A stretch of 64,000 nucleotides of DNA from positions 124,001-188,000 of the forward strand of contig NZ_JACJKQ010000001.1 in the NCBI RefSeq assembly GCF_016901575.1. Reading direction: 5' to 3'. Below the pieces are notes generated by a model. The model was not told the DNA's origin and searched no databases. It was given only the letters and a program-made list of their open reading frames with translations. Positions 54,322 through 63,118 of this stretch are shown here, one piece after another (the first letter of the stretch is position 1; each line of letters opens with the position of its first letter). The translations under genes and the position numbers were made by a program. Source of the DNA: Enorma phocaeensis. Lineage in GTDB: Bacteria > Actinomycetota > Coriobacteriia > Coriobacteriales > Coriobacteriaceae.

Positions 54322-55314
54322 ATGGTAGGTATTGTCCTTGCAAGTCATGGCGACCTTGCTGCGGGCATCAAGCAGACGGCCTCGATGGTCTTCGGCGATC
54401 AGCCGGACGTCGTGTCGGTCAGCTTGCAGCCGAGCATGGGACCAGATGACCTGAGGGCCGAGATCGAGAAGGAGGTGGCAACACTTTCAGACCCAGAGCA
54501 GGTGCTGTTCCTGGTCGACCTGTGGGGCGGTACGCCCTTCAACCAGATCAACGGACTTCTCGACTCGCATCCGACGTGGGTGGCGGTCACTGGTATGAAC
54601 CTTCCTATGGTCATCACCGCCTATACGCTGCGCATGAATCCCGATGCGACCGCTCACGAGATCGCTGCCGGTCTCATCACCGAGTCCCGCGACGGCGTGC
54701 GCGTGAAGCCTGAGGATCTGGAGCCCAAGACGGAGAAGGCCGTCGTCGAGGCGCCCGTCGCGCCTGCCGGCGCAATCCCCGAGGGCACGGTGCTCGGTGA
54801 CGGGCATATCAAGTTCGTGCTCGTCCGCGTGGATACCCGTCTGCTCCATGGCCAGGTCGCTACGACCTGGACCAAGATGACCGGTCCCGACCGCATCATC
54901 GTGGTCTCCGACGCCGTCGCGCACGACGAGCTCCGCAAGACCATGATTCAGCAGGCCGCGCCTCCGGGAGTCAAGGCTCACGTCGTGCCCATCCAGAAGA
55001 TGATCGACGTTGCCAAGGACCCGCGCTTTGGCGCCACCAAGGCCATGCTTCTCTTCGAGACGCCCCAAGACCTGCTCAAGTGCATCGAGGGCGGCGTGGA
55101 CATCAAGAAGGTCAACCTTGGTTCCATGGCTCACTCGGTGGGCAAGGTCGTCGTCACCAACGCCATCGCTATGGATCAGGCCGACGTCGACTGCCTTGAG
55201 GCGCTTGCCGCCAAGGGCATCGAGTTCGACGTCCGCAAGGTTCCTGCCGACTCGCCTGAGTCGTTTGACGGCATGATGAAGAAGGCCAAGTCCGAGTTGG
55301 CCGCACAGGCATAA
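54322..55314 (+). CDS. PTS mannose-family EIIAB component
   Basis: A 330-residue fused EIIA-EIIB of the mannose/fructose/sorbose family. It accepts phosphate from HPr on His9 (VLASHGDLA) in EIIA and passes it to His176 (VRVDTRLLHGQVATTW) in EIIB, which phosphorylates the sugar brought in by EIIC/EIID. An Ala/Pro/Glu linker (about 128-158) joins the domains. ATG 54322 with AAGGAGG upstream was chosen over an earlier in-frame start. First gene of the operon. The sugar cannot be told; mannose, glucose or GlcNAc are likely. Confidence 0.93.
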   Translation: MVGIVLASHGDLAAGIKQTASMVFGDQPDVVSVSLQPSMGPDDLRAEIEKEVATLSDPEQVLFLVDLWGGTPFNQINGLLDSHPTWVAVTGMNLPMVITAYTLRMNPDATAHEIAAGLITESRDGVRVKPEDLEPKTEKAVVEAPVAPAGAIPEGTVLGDGHIKFVLVRVDTRLLHGQVATTWTKMTGPDRIIVVSDAVAHDELRKTMIQQAAPPGVKAHVVPIQKMIDVAKDPRFGATKAMLLFETPQDLLKCIEGGVDIKKVNLGSMAHSVGKVVVTNAIAMDQADVDCLEALAAKGIEFDVRKVPADSPESFDGMMKKAKSELAAQA

Positions 55315-55327
55315 AAAGGAGGGAAAC

Positions 55328-56143
55328 ATGTCGGTAATTACAATCGTCCTGATTGTCATTGTTGCCTTCCTCGCCGGCATGGAAGGCGTTCTGGACCAGT
55401 GGCAGTTCCATCAGCCGCTCGTCGCGTGCACGCTCATCGGCCTGGTGAGCGGTCAACTCGAGGCGGGCATCATCCTGGGCGGCACGCTTCAGATGATGGC
55501 CCTCGGTTGGGCAAACGTCGGTGCAGCAGTTGCGCCTGACGCGGCGCTCGCGTCTGTTGCCTCGGCAATTCTGATGGTCATTGCTGTTGGCAATGGCGCC
55601 GACCAGGCGACCGCCATCTCCACGGCAATCGCCGTGGCCGTGCCGCTGTCCGTGGCCGGCCTCTTCCTCACGATGATCGTTCGTACGCTCGCCATTCCGG
55701 TGGTCCACTTTATGGACGGCGCCGCAGCCCGCGGCGACTTCCTCGCCATCGATGTCTGGTCGATCATCGCCATCTGCATGCAGGGCGTTCGTATCGCCAT
55801 TCCGGCAGCCGCCCTCTGCTTCATTCCCTCTGACGCCGTCATGGGCGCCCTCAACATGATGCCCGCCTGGCTTTCCGATGGCATGTCCATTGGCGGCGGC
55901 ATGGTCGCTGCCGTTGGTTACGCCATGGTCATCAACATGATGGCGACCAAGGAGGTCTGGCCGTTCTTCGCGCTGGGCTTCTGCCTCGCTGCCATCTCTG
56001 AGCTCACGCTGATCGCCCTTGGTGTCATCGGCATCTCCCTCGCCCTCATCTACCTTGGCCTCAAGGAGCTTGCCAAGCAGGGCGGCGGCGTCGGCGGTGG
56101 GTCCGGTGACCCGCTGGGCGACATTCTGGACGACTACGAGTAG
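55328..56143 (+). CDS. PTS mannose-family EIIC component
   Basis: A 271-residue sugar permease with about seven membrane segments. GMEGVLDQWQFHQPLVACTL and GLVSGQLEAGIILGGTLQMM are the family hallmarks of ManY-type EIIC proteins. It should form the translocation channel together with EIID. AAAAGGAGG lies before the ATG. It follows EIIAB by 13 bp and precedes EIID by 18 bp. Confidence 0.95.
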   Translation: MSVITIVLIVIVAFLAGMEGVLDQWQFHQPLVACTLIGLVSGQLEAGIILGGTLQMMALGWANVGAAVAPDAALASVASAILMVIAVGNGADQATAISTAIAVAVPLSVAGLFLTMIVRTLAIPVVHFMDGAAARGDFLAIDVWSIIAICMQGVRIAIPAAALCFIPSDAVMGALNMMPAWLSDGMSIGGGMVAAVGYAMVINMMATKEVWPFFALGFCLAAISELTLIALGVIGISLALIYLGLKELAKQGGGVGGGSGDPLGDILDDYE

Positions 56144-56161
56144 GAAGGGAGGAGACAGATA

Positions 56162-57106
56162 ATGGCAGAGAACAAGATTAAGCTCTCTAAGAGCGACCGT
56201 CTGCAGGTTTGGTTCCGTCACCAGTATCTCCAGGGCTCCTGGAACTACGAGCGTATGCAGAACGGCGGTTGGTGCTTCTCGATGATCCCCGCGATCAAGA
56301 AGCTCTACACCAACAAAGACGACCAGATTGCCGCGCTCAAGCGCCATATGGAGTTCTACAACACGCATCCGTATGTGTCTTCCCCGGTCATCGGCGTCAC
56401 CCTCGCCCTCGAGGAGGACCGCGCAAACGGTGCCCCTGTTGAGGACGCAGCCATCCAGGGCGTTAAGGTCGGTATGATGGGCCCGCTCGCCGGCGTCGGC
56501 GACCCCGTCTTCTGGTTCACGCTTCGCCCGCTGCTGGGTGCCCTTGGCGCCTCGCTCGCCATGGGCGGCTCCATCATGGGCCCGGTCCTCTTCTTCGTGG
56601 CCTGGAACGTCATCCGCCTCGTCTTCGAGTGGTACACCCAGGAGTTTGGCTACAAGCTCGGCACCTCCATCACCGAGGACCTCTCTGGCGGCCTCATGGG
56701 CAAGATCACCGAGGGTGCCTCCATCCTTGGTATGTTCGTCATCGGCGGCCTCGTCGAGCGCTGGGTGTCCATCTCCTTCGCGCCCGTCGTTTCCACGGTT
56801 ACGCAGTCCGAGGGCGCCTACATCGATTGGGATGCCATCGCCGAGACTGCCGGCCAGGGCGGCCAGGGCGTTGCGGACGCCATCAAGAGCGCGCTTTCGC
56901 AGTATGCGTCCCTTGGCTCCACCGGTCTGGAGGTTGAGAAGGTTACCACGCTTCAGGCTAACCTCGACTCGCTCATTCCCGGCCTTGCCGCCGTGGGCGT
57001 GACGCTGCTGTGCTGCTGGCTGCTCAAGAAGAAGGTTTCCCCGATCGTGATCATCATCGGCATGTTTGCCGTTGGTATCGTCGGTCACTACATCGGCCTT
57101 CTCTAA
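56162..57106 (+). CDS. PTS mannose-family EIID component
   Basis: A 314-residue ManZ-type EIID, the second membrane subunit of the permease. The cytosolic N-terminal part has WFRHQYLQGSWNYERMQNGG and RHMEFYNTHPYVSSPVIGV; GMMGPLAGVGDPVFWFTLRP starts the membrane region. The last segment (ITIGMFAVGIVGHYIGLL-like) ends at the stop. GGAAGGGAGG lies upstream. Found only in mannose-family PTS. Confidence 0.95.
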   Translation: MAENKIKLSKSDRLQVWFRHQYLQGSWNYERMQNGGWCFSMIPAIKKLYTNKDDQIAALKRHMEFYNTHPYVSSPVIGVTLALEEDRANGAPVEDAAIQGVKVGMMGPLAGVGDPVFWFTLRPLLGALGASLAMGGSIMGPVLFFVAWNVIRLVFEWYTQEFGYKLGTSITEDLSGGLMGKITEGASILGMFVIGGLVERWVSISFAPVVSTVTQSEGAYIDWDAIAETAGQGGQGVADAIKSALSQYASLGSTGLEVEKVTTLQANLDSLIPGLAAVGVTLLCCWLLKKKVSPIVIIIGMFAVGIVGHYIGLL

Positions 57107-57139
57107 TTACCTGGGCATTGCCTGCGCCTGCAGGTTGTT

Positions 57140-57197
57140 GCGGGGTTCGCGCTCGCTCGTGCCGGTTATGGCATGTCGGGCGCGACCCCGCCTTTTC
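57140..57197 (+). terminator. Terminator after the PTS EIID gene
   Basis: GCGGGGT-T-CGCGC (57140-57152) pairs with GCGCG-ACCCCGC (57180-57191) with a one-base bulge, then CTTTTCTG. The loop is large. It would separate EIIAB-EIIC-EIID from the DUF956 gene or reduce its transcription. Confidence 0.65.
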
Positions 57198-57226
57198 TGT
57201 ATTCGACATAAAGGGATCGAGTGACC

Positions 57227-57601
57227 ATGGCACAATCTCAGAACTCCACCGTTGAGCTTACGACTCCCGGAACGTTTTTTGCGGGGCTGTCCACCTACGG
57301 CAACGTCATGGTGGGGGATAAGGCGTTTGAGTTCTATAACGAGCGCAATCCCGAGGATTATGTTCAAATCCCCTGGGACGAGGTGGACTATGTCTCTGCC
57401 TCGGTGATGTTTGGCGGGCGCTGGATCCCACGCTTTGCGATCTTCACAAAGTCGAACGGCCATTTTGCGTTTTCCACCAAGGACAACAAGCGCACGCTCC
57501 GTGCCGTTCGCGAGCATGTACCCGCAGACCGTCTGCTGCGCTCGCTTGGATTTTTCGATGTGGTGAAGTCAGGTATCACGGGCCTGTTCCATCGTCGCTA
57601 G
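57227..57601 (+). CDS. DUF956 (ManO) family protein
   Basis: A 124-residue DUF956 protein. In lactic acid bacteria and Listeria the same family follows the manXYZ-type operon and is called ManO. It has LSTYGNVMVGDKAFEFYNER and IPWDEVDYVSASVMFGGRWI, a beta-rich fold with no membrane segment. Role unknown, perhaps regulating PTS assembly or expression. ATG 57227 is chosen; GTG 57221 two codons earlier is possible (AAAGGGA upstream). Confidence 0.86.
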   Translation: MAQSQNSTVELTTPGTFFAGLSTYGNVMVGDKAFEFYNERNPEDYVQIPWDEVDYVSASVMFGGRWIPRFAIFTKSNGHFAFSTKDNKRTLRAVREHVPADRLLRSLGFFDVVKSGITGLFHRR

Positions 57602-57707
57602 GAGTCTGATAATCCTTCAAGGTTCGATGGAAACTTTAAGGTTGAGGGGTCACTGAGGTACACTACAGAATCGATAAGATTCTTTCGCCTTTTGTGGAGG
57701 GGACCTC

Positions 57708-58967
57708 GTGGCTAACGCTTCCCATCGTTCCAATCAGCCTGCTCGCAGCGGTGCGCGTCGCACCCAGACCCAGCCAACTGCTCGTCCGGCGGGAACTCGC
57801 TTCAAGCAATCCTCCACGTCTCGAGGGAGCGCCCGACGTTTCGCTACGCATGCCTCCCGGGCATCTCGAACGCGGCCGGCTCCTCGGCCCGTGGCGAGCG
57901 CCTACCAGGTTCCCCAGCGTAAGAAGAGCTCCCCGGTCCCCGTCGTCATCGCCCTCGTCGTTGCCGTCCTTGCTGTTGCGGTCGTGATGGGCGTCGTGCT
58001 GCCGGCGGTGACGCCCCTGTTTGTCGGCTCTTCCGAGCCTGCGGTCGCGGCGGGCCAAGAAGTCCAGGTAAACATCCCCGAAGGTGCCTCCGGCGACCAG
58101 ATCGCCTCTACGCTATCCACCAATCATGTCATTGAGGACCCCCAGGATTACTATGCGGCAGTTCGTCAGCTCAACGCCGATGCGCTGCTTAAGCCTGGCG
58201 ACTATCTGTTTACCACCGGCCAAGATCCGCTCGAGGTCGTCCAGCAGCTCATCGACGGTCCCAACGTCGAGGGCGTGAGCCTCACCATCCAAGAGGGGCT
58301 GACGGTTCAGCAGACCGCTGCCCGCGTGGAGGAGGTTTACGGCATTCCGGCCGACGAGTTCCTCCAGCAGGCAAAGGCGTCAAACTATGTTGACGACTAC
58401 CCCTTCCTAGAGGGCGCCTATGACGATTCCCTCGAGGGCTATCTCTATCCCAAGACGTACAGCTTCTCCGGAACCCCTACCGCGGACGACATCATTCGGG
58501 CGCTCCTCGATCAGTTTGAGATCGAGACCGCAGACATCGACCTTGCCTCGGGCGCCAACGGCCTCACTTCTCAGCAGCTCATCTCGCTTGCGTCGCTCGT
58601 GGAGCGCGAGACGGCAGTCGAGGACGAGCGTCCCATGGTCGCGAGCGTCATCTACAACCGTCTCGATGAGGACATGCCGCTTCAGATCGATGCCGCCATC
58701 GTGTATGCCCGCGGAGGCGGTTCGCAGTCCGTCACATACGATGACCTCGAGATCGACTCGCCGTACAACGTCTATCAAAACACCGGCCTCACGCCTGGAC
58801 CAATCTGTTCTCCGAGTATCTCGTCGATTCAGGCCGCCGTGAACCCCGCTGACACCTCGTACCTGTATTATGTACTGTCTAGTGCCAACGACGGCACGCA
58901 TAAGTTCAGCGAGACCTACGACGAGTTCCTCACGAATCGTCAGGAGTATTTGGATTCACGTTCATGA
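57708..58967 (+). CDS. mltG: Endolytic murein transglycosylase MltG
   Basis: Cuts nascent glycan strands of peptidoglycan outside the membrane. 419 residues: a basic, low-complexity cytosolic N-terminus (1-75), one membrane segment (about 77-101), a LysM-like domain, and the YceG catalytic domain with SLVERETAVEDERPMVASVI (catalytic Glu near 299) and TGLTPGPICSPSISSIQAAV. GTG start with GGAGGGG upstream. Overlaps the next gene by four bases. Confidence 0.92.
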   Translation: MANASHRSNQPARSGARRTQTQPTARPAGTRFKQSSTSRGSARRFATHASRASRTRPAPRPVASAYQVPQRKKSSPVPVVIALVVAVLAVAVVMGVVLPAVTPLFVGSSEPAVAAGQEVQVNIPEGASGDQIASTLSTNHVIEDPQDYYAAVRQLNADALLKPGDYLFTTGQDPLEVVQQLIDGPNVEGVSLTIQEGLTVQQTAARVEEVYGIPADEFLQQAKASNYVDDYPFLEGAYDDSLEGYLYPKTYSFSGTPTADDIIRALLDQFEIETADIDLASGANGLTSQQLISLASLVERETAVEDERPMVASVIYNRLDEDMPLQIDAAIVYARGGGSQSVTYDDLEIDSPYNVYQNTGLTPGPICSPSISSIQAAVNPADTSYLYYVLSSANDGTHKFSETYDEFLTNRQEYLDSRS

Positions 58968-59461
58968 GCATCTTTTCTCCCGGGCGGTATGTCGCCTCGG
59001 TCGACCGGATAGATTTAGACGATCTGTGGGCGCAGGGCAAGCGTGCCATTCTCTTGGATCGCGACAACACCTTGGTACCACGTGATCGCGCAACGGCCCC
59101 GGCGGAGGTAGCCTCTTGGCTCGACCGTGCCCGAGAGAAAGGCTTCAGCCTTTACATGGTTTCCAACAACTGGCATCGCGACCAGGTTGAGCGTTCGGCG
59201 AGCGAACTGGGGCTTGGGTCCATCTGCTTTGCATTAAAGCCCCTCCCATTCGCGCTCGCGCGCGCCCTTCGGCATCTAGACGTTCCGCGTGATGCGGCCG
59301 TCATGGTGGGCGACCAGCTCTATACCGATGTCTGGGCAGGCAACTTTGCTGGAATCGATTCGATCCTGGTAAAGCCGCAGACCACGGTCGATTTGTGGTA
59401 CACGCAGATCTTCCGCATCTTTGAGCGTCGGGCGCTCAAGGGCGTTCCCTGCGAGGAGTAG
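58964..59461 (+). CDS. YqeG-family HAD phosphatase
   Basis: A 165-residue HAD-IIIA phosphatase. The catalytic aspartates are in ILLDRDNTLVPR (Asp32 and Asp34), the Thr/Ser motif in MVSNNWHRD, and the last acidic motif in MVGDQLYTDVWAGN. YqeG-like proteins often accompany aroE/aroK and yqeH; the substrate is uncertain. The ATG overlaps the mltG stop. Confidence 0.87.
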   Translation: MSIFSPGRYVASVDRIDLDDLWAQGKRAILLDRDNTLVPRDRATAPAEVASWLDRAREKGFSLYMVSNNWHRDQVERSASELGLGSICFALKPLPFALARALRHLDVPRDAAVMVGDQLYTDVWAGNFAGIDSILVKPQTTVDLWYTQIFRIFERRALKGVPCEE

Positions 59462-59464
59462 CCG

Positions 59465-59998
59465 ATGCCTGAGAGCGTCAAGCGCGGCTGCGACCATGTC
59501 TTCTTCATCGGTTTTCTCGGTGCGGGGAAGTCGACCCTCGCCCGGAACCTCGGCTCCCTGTTCAATCGCCGCTTCGTCGACACCGATCGGCTTGTCGAGC
59601 GGCGCGCGGGCATGTCGGTCGGCGCCATGTATCGCACCCGCGGCGAGGCGTACTTTCGCAAGCTCGAGACCCAGGCCCTTCGTTCCCTGCGAAGCGAGCG
59701 GAGCCTGCTGGTCTCATGCGGCGGCGGTGTCGTCGAGACGCCCGAGAACATTCGGCTCATGCGTGAGATGGGGTTCTGCGTCTATCTAGACGGGGACCTG
59801 GATGACTCTCTCCGGCAGATTCGGTCCTATGCGGCACGACCGGATTTTCGTTCGCCAAAACATGCCGCGAGCCTGCTCGAACATCGCAGGCCGCTCTATC
59901 AGGCTGCCGCAGACCTCACGATCGACATCCGCGGTCGTTCGTTCAAGGAGGTCTCCTATCAGTGCGCGGAGCTGCTATTGGAGCGTGGTCTGCTGTGA
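59465..59998 (+). CDS. aroK: Shikimate kinase
   Basis: Phosphorylates shikimate on the path to chorismate and aromatic amino acids. 177 residues with Walker A GFLGAGKST (about 16-24), the shikimate-binding DTDRLVERRAGMSV and CGGGVVETPENI, and the adenine lid near RPDFRSPKHA. It starts four bases after the HAD gene. Its stop overlaps the aroB-like gene (GTGA). Length is normal. Confidence 0.9.
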   Translation: MPESVKRGCDHVFFIGFLGAGKSTLARNLGSLFNRRFVDTDRLVERRAGMSVGAMYRTRGEAYFRKLETQALRSLRSERSLLVSCGGGVVETPENIRLMREMGFCVYLDGDLDDSLRQIRSYAARPDFRSPKHAASLLEHRRPLYQAAADLTIDIRGRSFKEVSYQCAELLLERGLL

Positions 59999-61113
59999 CG
60001 GTACGGCGTCAGCTGCTTAACTTCTCGTCGAGAAGCGTCGATGTGCGTATGGGCCCTCGTGCCTTGGATGAGCTGTCTCGCATGGTGCGCGGTACCGTCG
60101 GCCTTCCCAAGCGCGCGGCGCTTGTTGCGGCGGGTTCGCTTGGGGCAGAGCTTGAAACCGAGATCCGGCACGAGCTTGTCGATGCGGGCTTTACGGTGAC
60201 GAGAATCGTCTTGCCTGATGGCGATGAGCTGCAATCCATGGGTGCGGTCACGTCGGTACTTGAAGACCTGGGACATATGGGCGCCACGCGTGACGACGTG
60301 CTGGTGTGCGCTGGCGGTGCGGTCGCCTGCTCGGTGGGTTCTCTGGCTGCGAAGCTCTGGTGCGGCGGCATGTCTTGCGCGCTCATTCCCACCACGTTTG
60401 ATGCCATGATCACCGTCGCGACGTCTATGGAGCCCCTGTCTGCCGGCGGCGTGTCAGGCGTGGCCTGGATGACGCCCGAGCCGTCGCTTGTCGTATGCGA
60501 CATCGATTTTGTTACGGAGTCGTCGCTCTCGGAGAGGGCTTGCGGCTACGTCTACCTCATGGGCTCGCTTCTCGCCGACAGCCGTCGTTCGTGGGATCGG
60601 ATGGGGGAGCTCGTGCCTCGGCTTGTCGAAGGCGATTCCCGTGCCTATGTGGATGCCCTGGCTGCCGCCCAGCTCGCTCGACGGGCGGTCGTCACCGCTG
60701 CAAACCCTTCCGCCCGCAATGCCCTTCAGTATGGCCTCACCTGCGCGCGGGCGCTTCGCGCATGCTTGGGCGGGGGCGTGCCCTGGCATGTCTTGCTTGC
60801 CGAAGGCATGCGTTTCGAAGCCCGCCTCGCCGTCGAGGCGGCGAAGTTCGACGTCGACGCCGTCTTCGAGCAGGACGACCGCTTCGACGACCTCGGAATC
60901 GAGGAGCTTCCCTTCAAGCTCGATGTGGACCGCTTCATCGATGCGCTGAAGGGGGCTAATGCTCGCTATTCAAACCGTCTCTTATTCGCGCTGCCAAAGA
61001 ATCCGGGCATCATCCGCCTGACGGCCGTCACCGACGATGTGCTTGTCCGCCATGCCTCGGCATATGTCGCCTCGCGCGCGGAGCTTCTTGAAGGGGACGA
61101 AGCGGTCGAATAG
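59995..61113 (+). CDS. AroB-like protein lacking the dehydroquinate synthase active site
   Basis: A 372-residue homologue of 3-dehydroquinate synthase, in the expected place after aroK. Homology is clear (IVLPDGDELQSM, IPTTFDAMI, GMRFEARL). But the catalytic positions differ: the NAD loop GGGVVGD is GGAVACS (about 107-113); the SSVGGK lysine loop cannot be aligned; the metal ligand Glu in AEVIK is Tyr185; both histidines of GHTFGHA are Leu248 and Arg252; and the HGEAV histidine aligns with Trp264 (a His lies one residue later). The frame is intact. It is probably a pseudoenzyme or a protein with a new job. GTG start at 59995. Confidence 0.75.
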   Translation: MTVRRQLLNFSSRSVDVRMGPRALDELSRMVRGTVGLPKRAALVAAGSLGAELETEIRHELVDAGFTVTRIVLPDGDELQSMGAVTSVLEDLGHMGATRDDVLVCAGGAVACSVGSLAAKLWCGGMSCALIPTTFDAMITVATSMEPLSAGGVSGVAWMTPEPSLVVCDIDFVTESSLSERACGYVYLMGSLLADSRRSWDRMGELVPRLVEGDSRAYVDALAAAQLARRAVVTAANPSARNALQYGLTCARALRACLGGGVPWHVLLAEGMRFEARLAVEAAKFDVDAVFEQDDRFDDLGIEELPFKLDVDRFIDALKGANARYSNRLLFALPKNPGIIRLTAVTDDVLVRHASAYVASRAELLEGDEAVE

Positions 61114-61210
61114 GCTTGTTCGCATGCCCGCGTTGGTTCCATGCACGGTCTCTCCAAGAGGAGTATCCTGTCGCTTGGAAGAATTCCTTTAGAAGAAAGA
61201 GGGGACTGCT

Positions 61211-62341
61211 ATGGCAGCATCAATTTCCGGCCCCGTCGGCCGCATCGCCCGCGTCCGCGCCATGATGGAGGAGCGCGGCTACGATGCCGTCGTCGTTCGT
61301 GACGAGGCGAATCTGCGCTGGCTCACGGGTGCCGAAGGGGTCTTCGACTTCACCGGCGAGCTCCCGCATGCCGCGTTCATCACGCTCGATGATACCTATT
61401 TGCACACCGACTCCCGATACTTCAACACCTTCGAAGAACATCTGCCCGAGGGTTCCACCTGGAAGCTCGACATGCGGGTCATCGATATCTTCCGCTGGGT
61501 CGCTGAGCGCGCTCGCGACTCACGTTGCCACGTCGTCGCCATCGAGGACACCACCGAGCTTTCTTTCTATACGGGCCTCGTGCGTTCGCTCGAAGACGTA
61601 TCCATCGTCTGCAGCTTGCCCCAGCTGCACGGCGACCTTCGTCGCATGCGTGCCGTGAAGGACGCCGAGGAGGTCGAGCTCATGAAGAAGGCGCAGGCCA
61701 TTACCGATGCGGCTTTCCAGCACATGCTCGGCTTCATTCGCCCGGGCCTCACTGAGAAGCAGCTCCGCATCGAGCTTGAGAACTTCATGTACGAGCACGG
61801 CGCCGACGGCCTCGCCTTCGGATCGATTGTCGCAGCCGGCCCCAACGCGGCGAACCCGCATGCCATCCCGAGCGATCGGGTGGTTGAGAAGGGCGAGTTC
61901 GTCCTGATGGATTATGGCGCGCGCTATCGCGACTACAACTCGGATATGACCCGCACCGTTAGCGTGGGCGAGCCGTCTTCCAAGATGCGCGAAATCTACG
62001 ACATCGTTCGTCATACCCATGAGGAATGCGCCAAGGCCGTCTATGCCGGCATCGACGGCAACGAGATCCACGAGCTGTCTCGCAAGCTTATCGGCGAGGC
62101 GGGTTACGGCGCCTACTATGGACATGGCCTTGGCCACGGCGTGGGCATCGACATTCACGAGCTGCCCAACTTCGGTCGTGCTCACAACACGGTTGCCGAG
62201 GGCTCCGTGGTAACCATCGAGCCTGGCATCTATCTGCCTGGCGAGTTTGGCGTTCGCCTGGAGGACTACGGCATCGTGACAGACAAGGGATTCGAGCCCT
62301 TCACCCAGAGCCCGCACGAGCTTCAGATTATCGATTGCTAA
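61211..62341 (+). CDS. Xaa-Pro aminopeptidase (M24 family)
   Basis: A 376-residue creatinase-fold metallopeptidase that removes N-terminal residues before proline. The C-terminal pita-bread domain has the metal ligands in VLMDYGARYRDYNSDMTRTV, GHGLGHGVGIDIHELP and TIEPGIYLPGEFGVRLED. The N-terminal domain (1-130) matches short PepP/PepQ-like enzymes. AAGAGGGG lies upstream. It precedes efp, as in many Gram-positive genomes. Whether it cuts dipeptides or longer peptides is not clear. Confidence 0.92.
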   Translation: MAASISGPVGRIARVRAMMEERGYDAVVVRDEANLRWLTGAEGVFDFTGELPHAAFITLDDTYLHTDSRYFNTFEEHLPEGSTWKLDMRVIDIFRWVAERARDSRCHVVAIEDTTELSFYTGLVRSLEDVSIVCSLPQLHGDLRRMRAVKDAEEVELMKKAQAITDAAFQHMLGFIRPGLTEKQLRIELENFMYEHGADGLAFGSIVAAGPNAANPHAIPSDRVVEKGEFVLMDYGARYRDYNSDMTRTVSVGEPSSKMREIYDIVRHTHEECAKAVYAGIDGNEIHELSRKLIGEAGYGAYYGHGLGHGVGIDIHELPNFGRAHNTVAEGSVVTIEPGIYLPGEFGVRLEDYGIVTDKGFEPFTQSPHELQIIDC

Positions 62342-62422
62342 CAGCTTCGCGTGCTGCCATGGGGCCGTGCTCTTAGTCGAGCGAGGGCGTGCCCTGTCAG
62401 GTCATGACGCGTGGATTTACTG

Positions 62423-62458
62423 CCGTGGGCGCGAGCTGCATCGCGCCCACGGGCGTTT
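62423..62458 (+). terminator. Terminator between pepP and efp
   Basis: CCGTGGGCGCG (62423-62433) pairs perfectly with CGCGCCCACGG (62442-62452), loop AGCTGCAT, then GCGTTT. A strong 11-bp stem with a short T-tract. TATACT at 62464-62469 is a likely -10 for efp, though its -35 would fall in the stem. Confidence 0.75.
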
Positions 62459-62518
62459 GAGAGTATACTTTTGTAGATTGCATTCATGCGCCCAAGGCGC
62501 GAGATAAGAAAGGTAACC

Positions 62519-63085
62519 ATGGCTAGCATTACCACCGCTGACTTCAAGAATGGCATCGGCCTGCGCATCAAGGACAAGGTGTGCACCATCGTCGAGTTCC
62601 AGCACGTCAAGCCTGGCAAGGGCGGCGCCTTCGTGCGTTATAAGACCAAGGACCTCAAGACGGGCCGCGTGGTTGAGCAGACCTGCAACGCTGGCACCAA
62701 GTTTGAGAGCGTCACCCTTACGACCACCGAGATGCAGTATCTCTACAACGACGGGGATCACTACTACTTCATGAACATGGAGACCTATGACCAGGTTCCC
62801 GTCCCCGTTGACTTCATTGGCGACAACGCCAAGTGGCTCAAGGAGAACGACGTCTGCCAGCTGCTCTATGCAGACGACGAGCTCATGGGCGTCAATCCGC
62901 CGATGTTCATCGAGGTCGAGATCGTCCAGACCGACCCCGGCTTCAAGGGCGACACCGTTCAGGGCTCTACCAAGCCTGCGACCATTGAGACCGGCGCCGT
63001 CATCCAGGTGCCCATGTATCTCAACGAGGGCGAGAAGGTCAAGGTCGACACGCGTGACGGCAAGTTCGTTTCTCGCGTCTCCTAG
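62519..63085 (+). CDS. efp: Elongation factor P
   Basis: Relieves ribosome stalling at polyproline. 188 residues in three domains. The domain I loop HVKPGKGGAFVRYK carries the conserved lysine (Lys34 here) at the tip; ending ...TRDGKFVSRVS is the family C-terminus. ATG 62519 with AAAGG upstream, chosen over an upstream in-frame ATG at 62486. The EpmA/EpmB lysylation genes are not nearby, nor a recognisable modification enzyme. Confidence 0.96.
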   Translation: MASITTADFKNGIGLRIKDKVCTIVEFQHVKPGKGGAFVRYKTKDLKTGRVVEQTCNAGTKFESVTLTTTEMQYLYNDGDHYYFMNMETYDQVPVPVDFIGDNAKWLKENDVCQLLYADDELMGVNPPMFIEVEIVQTDPGFKGDTVQGSTKPATIETGAVIQVPMYLNEGEKVKVDTRDGKFVSRVS

Positions 63086-63118
63086 TATCCGCATACGTTC
63101 GAGGGAATGAGGGAGCTC

